DNA of 37,338 nt from Planctomycetia bacterium (GTDB lineage: Bacteria; Planctomycetota; Planctomycetia; Pirellulales; JALHLM01). Below the pieces are notes generated by a model that made no database searches, was not told where the DNA came from, and saw only the letters and a program-made list of their open reading frames with translations. Numbering within the stretch: the stretch's first letter is position 1; every line of letters starts with the position of its first letter. Location of the stretch: contig JAWXBP010000435.1 in assembly GCA_034440135.1 (NCBI GenBank), positions 1 to 37,338 on the forward strand, written 5' to 3'. This document shows positions 24,001-30,664 of this stretch, in pieces. The translations under genes were made by a program, and so were the position numbers.

Positions 24001-26122
24001 TGTCCGTGTTGCCAGCGGAGAATGTGCTGTTCTGAATTACTTGCCGATTCGTGCCCAGTGGGTCTTCGACGACGCGAATGTCGTCGAGCAACACTTCGCC
24101 GTTGTCGAGCAGGCCCATCACGAATTCTTGCCACTGCCCGTCGGGACCGACTTTGCTGGCCTGAGCAAGGCCTCGATAGGTGTACGTCCGCCATTCTGTC
24201 TGGCTGGTGGAATCGCTCGCGGCCCAGGCTTCTGGCGACGCGTTGTCCGCCCAAGGGTCGCGCAATTCCAACGTCACGCCGCCGCCGTCGGCAAACTCGG
24301 GCCAGCGCCCGCCTTCGTAATAGTGCACTTCATCGGCCGGGTTTCCGACACTGTCGCGGAGCCGAATGCGCTCGTCCGTATTGGACAGTGAACCGGCGAA
24401 GCCGCCGATAATCGGGGCCGATGGATACTTCGCCGCGAGTGCGACGGGATCGCTCGCGACGACCAGATACGCGCCTGGCGCCATGACGGTTCCCGCCGGA
24501 AAGACGTACTCCATGGCGTCGTCGAACGACCAGGCGGAGAGATCCACCGGGACGTCGCCGCGATTGAACAACTCCACCCATTCTTCGGCACTTTCGACGA
24601 ATGGCTCGGCTGGCTGCGGCGGCGTGATCAGTTCCGCGGTGAGCAACGTGGCGCCGAACACGACGTCGGTCGAGCCCACGGTGCGTTGGTGCGCTTCCAC
24701 GGCCAGCACGTTTTCGCCGGACACCAAGAATTCCGGCGGAATGACGAACAAATCGCTCATCACCGCGTCGCCGACGGAACCCGTGGCTTCTGTGAGATGG
24801 TTCAGTTCGGCGTCCGGCGTGTCCTGATTGAAATCCAGGAAGCGATGCCCGTTGATATAGAACACGGCGCCGTCGTCGATTACGTGCCGCAACTGCACGG
24901 ACTGTTCCGCGGAATCGAGCTGAAACGTCGTGCGGAAATAGTACGTCATGAACCCGTGCGTCAGCAGCGTCGTCTTTGGCAGACCGTTCAACTGCGCCGT
25001 TTCGTAGTAGAACATGCCGCCGCCGGATTTCCACTGCGTGTCGTTGTAGCCTGGCTCGCGCCAGGCCTCGCCACGGTCCGCACCGGAGTCGTCGTAGCGC
25101 CACGTCGCCGTGAGCGGCAACAACGTCGTGGCCGGGCCGAATTCGCCAGCCGTAGCCGGCGAGCCCAACGTCGGCGCGTCGTGATACATGATCTCGTTGA
25201 TCACAATGTCGTCGTGCAACGAAAACACGTTCTCGCCGCCCGGCGTCAATGCCGACGGGCGCAGGAACTCGCTGGTCATCGCGTCGAGCCGGGCCTGGCC
25301 AAACTCGGTCACGCGCGCGGCGTCCACCATCTCCGCGCCGTTGTTCGCCGCCAGCAACAGTTCCTCGCCCAGACCTGGCTGGAAGCCCAATTGGGCGACG
25401 TTCAACGTCAGGTAGTTTCCCGCGGCCAACGATTGCACTGGCAGCGTATAGCTGTCGCCGGAACCGGACATAATGCGATAGCCGTTGAGCGGCACGCCCG
25501 CGTCGTTGGTGTTCACCAACTCCAGCCAGAATTGATTGCCGACCGGCGCAACCTCCGACAGCCGAAGTCCCGCGACGTCGGGCGATGTCGGCACGCCCGG
25601 CACGCCGAAATTCTCCTGGCCCGGCGTGCCGCCCACGCGAACGCTGCTGGCCCAATTCGCCGCCGGCTCGCTGGCGAGATCCCGATTGATTTTCGCGAGG
25701 CTGGTCCCGCTCCCGTCCGGAGCGATGGGCCAAAGCCCTCCGTCCGAATACGCAATCTCATTCATCAGGCGATCGTTGCGATCGATCAGCTCGAGCGTGT
25801 CGCCGTTGTTGGACAATTTCCCCGTGAACGGCCCCAGCGCTCCGGCAAACTGTCCTGAGGCCGCGAGCGCCGCGGGATTGCGGGCAATAACGAGGTAATC
25901 GCCGCCGCTCAGGAAAGTGCTTTCCGCGAAGGTGAACTGAATGCCGCCATCGAGACGCCAGTTCGACAGGTCCATGTCGACGGCCATCTGGTTGTGCAGT
26001 TCGACCCATTCCAACTGTTCATCGGCGTCGGTGGGATGATACATCAACTCGTTGAACACGACGGTGCTGTCGAGCGCCAGACGTTGTTCGAGAGATTCCA
26101 AATTGATCCGACGCCGGCGCAT
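21047..26122 (-). CDS. Giant secreted lamin-tail / CotH-kinase / dockerin protein
   Basis: 1691 residues. The start at 26122 is preceded by GGGAG. The N-terminus MRRRRINLESLEQRLALDS resembles the LEPR-XLL motif of large planctomycete surface proteins; no classical signal peptide is seen. Domains in order: lamin-tail (about 24-180), a second lamin-tail-like region (184-300), a third split region (306-640, with NEIMYHD and EEWVELFNRGDVPVDLSAW), a carbohydrate-binding-like sandwich (645-790), and a CotH-type domain (about 925-1290; IRLKGSEHSR near 970 and FMPHDLDAFYDLN near 1210). Then come a fourth lamin-tail domain (1390-1550), a dockerin pair (1556-1604) and an 87-residue tail with no PEP-CTERM. 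CotH proteins include secreted kinases, so phosphorylation of extracellular protein is possible but unproven. The 3' end overlaps the pectate-lyase gene by 27 bases. Confidence 0.88.
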   Translation of the reverse strand: MRRRRINLESLEQRLALDSTVVFNELMYHPTDADEQLEWVELHNQMAVDMDLSNWRLDGGIQFTFAESTFLSGGDYLVIARNPAALAASGQFAGALGPFTGKLSNNGDTLELIDRNDRLMNEIAYSDGGLWPIAPDGSGTSLAKINRDLASEPAANWASSVRVGGTPGQENFGVPGVPTSPDVAGLRLSEVAPVGNQFWLELVNTNDAGVPLNGYRIMSGSGDSYTLPVQSLAAGNYLTLNVAQLGFQPGLGEELLLAANNGAEMVDAARVTEFGQARLDAMTSEFLRPSALTPGGENVFSLHDDIVINEIMYHDAPTLGSPATAGEFGPATTLLPLTATWRYDDSGADRGEAWREPGYNDTQWKSGGGMFYYETAQLNGLPKTTLLTHGFMTYYFRTTFQLDSAEQSVQLRHVIDDGAVFYINGHRFLDFNQDTPDAELNHLTEATGSVGDAVMSDLFVIPPEFLVSGENVLAVEAHQRTVGSTDVVFGATLLTAELITPPQPAEPFVESAEEWVELFNRGDVPVDLSAWSFDDAMEYVFPAGTVMAPGAYLVVASDPVALAAKYPSAPIIGGFAGSLSNTDERIRLRDSVGNPADEVHYYEGGRWPEFADGGGVTLELRDPWADNASPEAWAASDSTSQTEWRTYTYRGLAQASKVGPDGQWQEFVMGLLDNGEVLLDDIRVVEDPLGTNRQVIQNSTFSAGNTDKWRIIGNHYGDVVADPDEPSNEVLRLRATGETEHMSNHAETTLKFGNEFVNIVNNREYEISFRARWVAGSSQLHTRLYFNRLVQTTEIDQPELRGTPGADNTRLEENVGPTYTEFKHSPVVPAAFAPVTVSARASDAAGVASLTLWYSAAGGAWNSVPMTLGADGLHRGVIPGQAASTIVQFYVEGVDASPEAAVSSFPARGRESRALYKVNDNQAATNGLHNLRLLLTQPDASLLHRTTNLMSNDWIPGTVIYDESQVFYDVGIRLKGSEHSRTTAERLGFSVQFNAEQLFRGVHNTVAIDRSESTGFGQREMLIHAAMNHAEDLPTKYHDLIKVISPQSTHTGGAELQLARYGSDYLDSQYENGDEGNIYEYELVYQLNSTDDGTKEGLKVPFPDSVVGTPIRDMGNNPEDYRWTYLLKNNRAADDYSRLMTFVKGFAASGGRDPVDPNEVIDVDQWLRGYAISMLSGAGDSYGGDGSQHNVMFYERPSDHRFLFMPHDLDAFYDLNRPLVPSSELQKLMNSPARARAYYGHVQDIISTTYNATYMAYWATNYGQLLPAQPFASHLAFIIARSNSILAQVKSRVAETPFTITTADGLVVDEATATIGGNGWVNVREIRLAGSDQPLALTWTDLDSWTAKVPAPFGEHTLQLEAYDFRGNLIATDSVIVESTVSDRPLEDYLRISEIHYHPAEGPPGGIYEDANYEFIELVNTGPIALTLANARFNAGISFDFAASSIAELAPGARLVLVQNADAFASRYGDAAPVAGVYGGRLDNNGERLRLEDKSGAKILDFSYDEDWIPETDGSGYSLVILDAEGPTDAWESGASWRASRDLHGSPGLEEPTLLGDTDGDGEVGITDLNNVRNNFGGVGLGDTDGDGDIDVTDLNNVRNHFGASASSPAARVTQQVPLAPRSRIRDVEADQAYLFAPLASQEKESSRENSWDRALLELLHIEAGLPSKLRDGHQKLVRSFEPSWLAGRNF
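21311..21457 (-). repeat. Dockerin-pair cassette, copy 2 (147 nt)
   Basis: 49 residues from GDTDGDGEVG to RNHFGA. By eye 39 of 49 positions match copy 3 (26413-26559). It sits near the C-terminus of the CotH protein, whose other domains share nothing with the PEP-CTERM hosts. Confidence 0.85.
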
Positions 26123-26269
26123 GGAGTTCACTCCCAGTAAAAAGTCGCAAGTCCCCGCGGAGCGCGCTCGCCGGCGCGCAAGAATCGCTAAGCGAAGGTT
26201 CCCCCGGGATGAGCGCAGACGCCCACCCGTCCTCAGCTTAACAAGAAATCGAATCCGAAAGCTGGAAGG

Positions 26270-26301
26270 CGATGGGCCGGACGCAACGCGCCGGCCCATC
26301 G
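26270..26301 (-). terminator. Terminator-like hairpin after the double PEP-CTERM gene
   Basis: A perfect 11-bp stem CGATGGGCCGG (26270-26280) / CCGGCCCATCG (26291-26301) has a 10-base loop. It starts 13 bases after the stop codon at 26314. There is no proper T-run on the minus strand (CCTTCC follows), so termination may be rho-dependent, or the hairpin may stabilise the 3' end. Confidence 0.55.
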
Positions 26302-26313
26302 TCCCCCTTCAGA

Positions 26314-28542
26314 TTAAGCGAGACGACGCCGCGTGGCGAGAGCGCCGACGCCCAGGCAAAGAGCCAAAATCAAGCTACCCGGTTCCGGAACCGCGGCCGC
26401 ACCAGGCTGGCCGGCCCCGAAGTTGTTGCGGACGTTGTTCAAGTCGGTGATGTCGACATCGTTGTCGTTGTCGGTATCGCCGAGCCCGTTGCCGGAGAAG
26501 TTGTTGCGAACGTTGTTCAGGTCGGTGATATCGACGTCGGCGTCGCCGTCCGTATCGCCCAAGGGCCCAGAGGCCGCAGCGATTCCAAAGAACTGAACTT
26601 CGCTCAACCCCGCGAACGCGGCATCAGGTTCCGTACCATTGGCTGGGTACGTCACCCCATTGTGGTTGGAGCGAACGTCAAACCGCACAAAGCGAATGCC
26701 GTCGCGGTCGAGAGCGATCGTCTCCGAGAAGTCAGCGTCACCGACGCCCGGGGCCACGTCCAGATTGAAGCTGCCGGCCGGCGTGAAGGGTCCAGCAAGA
26801 TCCGCGGCGACCGAGATATCAAACAGGTTGACGCCGCGACCCAAGAGTTCCGGCCGACCATCCAGCGTCTCATTGTAGTTCCAAATCTTCACGTCGGTCA
26901 CGTCCGTGACGGCGCCCATGTCGAAGACCACGAACGGGGCCGTGTCGACGCCGCCGTCGAAGCCGTTGCCGTGGGAAAGCCACATGAAATTGTCGGGGAC
27001 AATTGTGTGCGTTCCCGTGGCATAGTCCATGCCGGCGCCGGTCAACATTAGAAATGCGTTCCGGTTGAATGCGGCCGTATCCAGCTCGCTGGAAACTTCC
27101 GCAATGCTGACATTGGGCAAGCGGATTTCACTGCCAGAAGTCGGCGTTTCATCGTATTGAATAACGAAAGGGGCCAATTCGCTTCCCACTTGCGGAACGA
27201 CTTCCAGCGACAAGTCACGGTAGCCATTCGCCAAAAACGGCTTTCCCAGACTGATCGTTTGATTCACGGCTAACGTCGTCGAGCCCGGATTTTTGATCTC
27301 GCTCAATTGCTTGGAGCGGGGGTTCGCCTTCTCCCAACCGGCCACAGGCGCGTCGGTGAAACTGTCCCAGCCCACGGTGTCGAGGCTGCCACTGCCGGAG
27401 ACGATGCTGTAGTTGTCCAGCTCGAACGTAGCGCCGGTTCGATTGGTCAACGTCGTGTCGCCGGAGTAGGGATCGACCTTGAGCAGGAGTTGGGCGTTCG
27501 CCGGGGAACTCAAACTTCCAAACAGGCCCAGCATGGCGGCCGCGATTGCGCCCTTCCGCGTACGTCGCGCCAGCAACAGCGCCGCGGCGCTCAGCGAAAG
27601 CAACAGCACGCTCGACGGTTCCGGCACGGTGATGCCGTTCTGGCCGAGGCGGTTCTTCAAGAGTCGGAAATCGAAGCCGTTGACGACGCCATTCCTGTCG
27701 ATGTCCCCCTGTGCCAAGGTGTTGCCAGTGCCAAAATTGTCGCGCAGGATCCCGTAATCGAGCAAATCGACCTCTTCATCGGAATTGATGTCGGCGGGAT
27801 CGAACTCGGGCAAATCCGTCGGGCCACCTCCGTCGGCCAACAATGCGATCTGAACGTTTCGCAACGGTTCGTTCCAGATCGCCAGATCGTCCATCCAGCC
27901 GAGAAACGTGGAGTGGCCGTCGGCGCGACTGCCGATGATTAACTGGTTGTCGTTGACGAGCAAGGGTCCGGCCATGCCAGCGGAACCCGCGGCAACTCCA
28001 TCGACGAAGAATTCGACCGAAGCGCCTACGGTAGCCACGACGGCAACGTGATGCCATTCCTGCGGCACGATGGAAACCGTGCTGCTGTAGAAGGACAGTC
28101 CCGTAGTGGGATCGGTTTGGTGTAAGTATTCCAGGAACCCGCTGGGGCTAATGCGGAGCTCAAAATTCCCGGGGTAGTTGTTGGTAGCCTCGCCGCTCGG
28201 TCCCTTCACCGCGATGAAGTAGTAATTGGCGGCATCCGACATGTTCACCCACCCGGCGATGGTGAGACCTTCCGCCATGTCCAGTGAGGGTGAATCAGGC
28301 ACAAAGAAGCCGCCGCCACCGCCCCCCGGATTCTCCATGTTGAAGGAAGTGCCGGAACCGATCTGCGTCGGAACGTCTTCCTGGAAATTGCCGAACAACA
28401 CGGACGAGGGATTGTTGTTGAATCCCGAGGAGTCTTCGACTTCGACTCCATCAAAGTTGTAATAGGCGACCAAGTCCGCCTGGGACGTCGAGGCGGCCAA
28501 TAACAGGCCGATCATTGACAATGTGCGCACCGCGAACCTCAT
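26314..28542 (-). CDS. Double PEP-CTERM protein: two complete secreted proteins in one frame
   Basis: 742 residues from ATG 28542, supported by AGGAGA six bases upstream (a longer frame to 28620 is not). Half 1: signal peptide 1-22 (SQA|D), LamG-like lectin domain 24-240, dockerin-like pair 250-300 (FDFRLLKN class), PEP-CTERM tail 306-330 (VPEPSS, hydrophobic helix, RRTRK). Half 2 continues without a stop: RRTRK also forms the N-region of a second signal peptide, with hydrophobic AIAAAMLGLFGSLSS and cleavage PANA|Q at 350. Then come one copy of the unnamed module (351-465), an F5/8-type discoidin-like domain (478-654), a dockerin pair of the LNNVRNNFG class (662-710) and a second PEP-CTERM tail (718-742). 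Probably a surface carbohydrate-binding protein, possibly processed into two. Confidence 0.87.
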   Translation of the reverse strand: MRFAVRTLSMIGLLLAASTSQADLVAYYNFDGVEVEDSSGFNNNPSSVLFGNFQEDVPTQIGSGTSFNMENPGGGGGGFFVPDSPSLDMAEGLTIAGWVNMSDAANYYFIAVKGPSGEATNNYPGNFELRISPSGFLEYLHQTDPTTGLSFYSSTVSIVPQEWHHVAVVATVGASVEFFVDGVAAGSAGMAGPLLVNDNQLIIGSRADGHSTFLGWMDDLAIWNEPLRNVQIALLADGGGPTDLPEFDPADINSDEEVDLLDYGILRDNFGTGNTLAQGDIDRNGVVNGFDFRLLKNRLGQNGITVPEPSSVLLLSLSAAALLLARRTRKGAIAAAMLGLFGSLSSPANAQLLLKVDPYSGDTTLTNRTGATFELDNYSIVSGSGSLDTVGWDSFTDAPVAGWEKANPRSKQLSEIKNPGSTTLAVNQTISLGKPFLANGYRDLSLEVVPQVGSELAPFVIQYDETPTSGSEIRLPNVSIAEVSSELDTAAFNRNAFLMLTGAGMDYATGTHTIVPDNFMWLSHGNGFDGGVDTAPFVVFDMGAVTDVTDVKIWNYNETLDGRPELLGRGVNLFDISVAADLAGPFTPAGSFNLDVAPGVGDADFSETIALDRDGIRFVRFDVRSNHNGVTYPANGTEPDAAFAGLSEVQFFGIAAASGPLGDTDGDADVDITDLNNVRNNFSGNGLGDTDNDNDVDITDLNNVRNNFGAGQPGAAAVPEPGSLILALCLGVGALATRRRLA
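26413..26559 (-). repeat. Dockerin-pair cassette, copy 3 (147 nt)
   Basis: 49 residues from GDTDGDADVD to RNNFGA, about 80% identical to the copies at 10927-11073 and 21311-21457. It is in the second half of the double PEP-CTERM protein; the first half has a different dockerin class. Confidence 0.85.
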
Positions 28543-28693
28543 GGAGTGTCTCCTGTTCACCGAAGGCCAGTAGTAGACGTTTGCCGGGATCTGTTCCGAC
28601 GGAATCGTCGTTCGGTCCAAACTTCAAACTGCGGCCCGCCGATCGATGCGACGGCCGCACGTGAAGTCGAGAAGCCCCCCTCGCGACGCAATA

Positions 28694-28722
28694 CTTATAG
28701 CCATCAGTCATGGCTAATGCAA
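28694..28722 (-). promoter_or_regulatory. Candidate promoter with a palindromic operator for the double PEP-CTERM gene
   Basis: On the minus strand TTGCAT (28722-28717) and TATAAG (28699-28694) are 17 bases apart. The spacer holds the perfect palindrome TAGCCAT-N5-ATGGCTA (28698-28704 / 28710-28716), which reaches into the -10 box. This is a natural site for a dimeric repressor. The leader to ATG 28542 would be about 145 bases. Confidence 0.42.
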
Positions 28723-28841
28723 ACTAAATGAACGACTAATCTGCAGGGAATGCCAAGAAACTCCTGCCTGGTCAAAGTGCGTCCATCAAGGGAGCCGGAC
28801 TCGCCGCGTGACGAATCCGGCGTCCGACGTCCCGGGGCAAA

Positions 28842-30392
28842 CTAGCCGGCAACGCCCAGCAACTTGCAGGCTTCTTCGTAGCCAGCAGCTTTGAAGCCGT
28901 GTTGGTCGTCGCGGTTGTAGCCATAGGCGCTGGCGTTGACCCGGGCCAGGGCGACGAGTTGCCGCCAGCGGAAGGCCGGTCGGGTCGTGGCGAATTCTTC
29001 CCGAACAGTGTGGAAATATTTTTCGCCGTGAAGGCGGCCGTCTTCGCTGACTGCGAATTGCAGCATCGACTGGAACACCGCTTCTGGCGCGTGCCCGGCC
29101 TCGCCGTAGACTTGGATCGCGGCGGCGGCGCGGCCTTGATCGTTGTTGCGGACCGCGTCCTCGGCCTCGGCGATCAGTTGCGCCGCATCGCGCGATTTGA
29201 TCGACGCCCGTTGTTCTTCGGTCGGATAGGCCGGCGTGGGGAAGTTGGCCATTTGCGCGGTGTGGTACGCGGCCAAGATCAAGCCGGAGGCGGCATGCCG
29301 CGCATCGGTGACGCGGGCCATGTTGCGCCAGGCGTTGGTCGCGTCGGACGAATGCACACCGGCCGCATCGCCGTGCGTCCGCCACTTGTCGGCGCCTTGG
29401 CGGAGGACCAGCGCATTCGAGGCCAGCGAAATCGCCTCGCCAACCACTTCGGGATCAATCCGCTCCGCCAGCGCGGCAGCGACGGCATCGGCCGAGCGAT
29501 CCGGCGGGCCGTTGTAAATGGTGTTCGCCAGCAACTCGACCGCGGTGTCGCCAGGATCGCGCTTGCCGAGCGGTTGGCCGTCGAGGTGATACTGATCCAG
29601 CAACTTCGGCATCAACGAGCGGATTTCCGGATCTGGATGATTGTGCTGCTTGTGCTGTTGTTCATTGTCCACGCAAAAGCGCACGCACTGCCGCAGCAAG
29701 GTGTGGGCATATTCCTTGCCCAGCAAATTGGCCAGACCGCGCGTACGATGCGCGAACACGAAGCGATGCACGTTGACGTCGTCCTGCACGGCAGGCTGCA
29801 GTGCGTTAAAGGTTTCATCCAACGAGGCGTCGGTCAGTTCGCTGAACAACGTCTCGCCAGCGTCCATATCGGCCCGACGCGAAGCGTCGCGGATCTCTTC
29901 GCCCAGGTTTGCGTGGTGCTGATGTTCGGCCGCGTGGATGGCCATCAAGGTTTTGATCGAAGCGCCGCCCAATTGCTGGATTTGCTGCGAGTTGCGATAC
30001 AGCACCTTCAGCACCGGCAGCGGTTGACGTTCCGAGGGCAGCAACCGCGTCATCTCGAACGCCGGCAACATCGCCATGGCCGTGTGGAAACCAACGTAAT
30101 CCTGTCCGCCGAACGTCTCGGCGTTCGCCAGCGCGGCGGCGGCGATCAACGTGCGCAGGTCGGTCTCGCCGCGCTGCAGCTTTTGCACCAGCACAGGCTG
30201 CAGTTGATCTGCGGGCGTGGATTGCAGCAAATCAATGAGGGGGTCATAGGCGCCGAAGCTCATCGGCTCGGTGGCTTCGCCGGCGTAGGCGGTCGAAAAG
30301 CCGAGATCCGCGGCCAGGGTGGAACCCAGCCCGACGGCCAGCATCCCGCGGCCGACGTCTGTCAAGAATTCACGACGATGTGTGGGCGACAT
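28842..30392 (-). CDS. Tat-exported histidine-rich protein of unknown function
   Basis: 516 residues. The N-terminus has a twin-arginine signal, THRREFL at 4-10, then a hydrophobic stretch and a likely cleavage at AYA|G near 37. Tat export suggests folding, perhaps with a cofactor, before transport. The mature chain is largely helical and rich in His: H103 in DYVGFHTAMAM, H153/157/159/160 in HAAEHQHHANLGEE, H209, H215, H230, H247/250/252 in NEQQHKQHNH, H340, H347, H366 and H377. These could bind a metal, but I recognise no family. GGAGG lies seven bases before the ATG. It appears to be transcribed alone, between the double PEP-CTERM gene and glmS. Confidence 0.8.
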   Translation of the reverse strand: MSPTHRREFLTDVGRGMLAVGLGSTLAADLGFSTAYAGEATEPMSFGAYDPLIDLLQSTPADQLQPVLVQKLQRGETDLRTLIAAAALANAETFGGQDYVGFHTAMAMLPAFEMTRLLPSERQPLPVLKVLYRNSQQIQQLGGASIKTLMAIHAAEHQHHANLGEEIRDASRRADMDAGETLFSELTDASLDETFNALQPAVQDDVNVHRFVFAHRTRGLANLLGKEYAHTLLRQCVRFCVDNEQQHKQHNHPDPEIRSLMPKLLDQYHLDGQPLGKRDPGDTAVELLANTIYNGPPDRSADAVAAALAERIDPEVVGEAISLASNALVLRQGADKWRTHGDAAGVHSSDATNAWRNMARVTDARHAASGLILAAYHTAQMANFPTPAYPTEEQRASIKSRDAAQLIAEAEDAVRNNDQGRAAAAIQVYGEAGHAPEAVFQSMLQFAVSEDGRLHGEKYFHTVREEFATTRPAFRWRQLVALARVNASAYGYNRDDQHGFKAAGYEEACKLLGVAG

Positions 30393-30565
30393 GAACAGTC
30401 CTCCAACGAACGGCTGCCAGAATGAGACCGTCGAAGTGGCGGTTGGCGTGCCCGCATTCTAGCGCGCGGGCCAAGGAATTGCGCTAGCGGAATGCACAAT
30501 TCTCGGGGGGGCTTGTGAAATACGTCACAAGCGGCGCGTTTTACGGCAACGCGCTTACTCCAGCT

Positions 30566-30631
30566 AAGCCCAGGGAAGGCCACCGATAACTTTTGCCGAT
30601 GGAAACGACTTCGAGGGCCTTCCCTGGGCTT
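30566..30631 (-). repeat. 66-bp palindromic 3' element, copy 1 (after glmS)
   Basis: The perfect 16-bp arms AAGCCCAGGGAAGGCC (30566-30581) and its reverse complement (30616-30631) enclose a 34-base loop. Read on the minus strand, the loop begins CTCG and contains TTTCCATCGG, like the loop of copy 2 at 35601-35665. It lies 34 bases after the glmS stop in the direction of glmS, so it probably acts as terminator or 3' stabiliser. Confidence 0.8.
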
Positions 30632-30664
30632 GACGAGCAACGACGATTTGCCGGTGAAAGCTCG

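Noticed and set aside
10927-26559. Regularly repeated GTTGTTGCGGACGTTGTT-type DNA that could suggest a CRISPR or tandem array
   Set aside because: The repeats are in-frame codons for the dockerin helices (DLNNVRNNF) in three genes; there are no unique spacers.
27500-27620. A separate second gene starting at the internal ATG at 27534 in the double PEP-CTERM frame
   Set aside because: The nearest Shine-Dalgarno-like GGAAGG is about 17 bases upstream, too far, and starting there would remove the basic N-region of the second signal peptide.
28899-30425. A 508-codon open frame on the plus strand opposite the Tat protein gene
   Set aside because: The minus-strand gene has a Tat signal, a strong Shine-Dalgarno sequence and a coherent protein; the plus-strand product has no family features.
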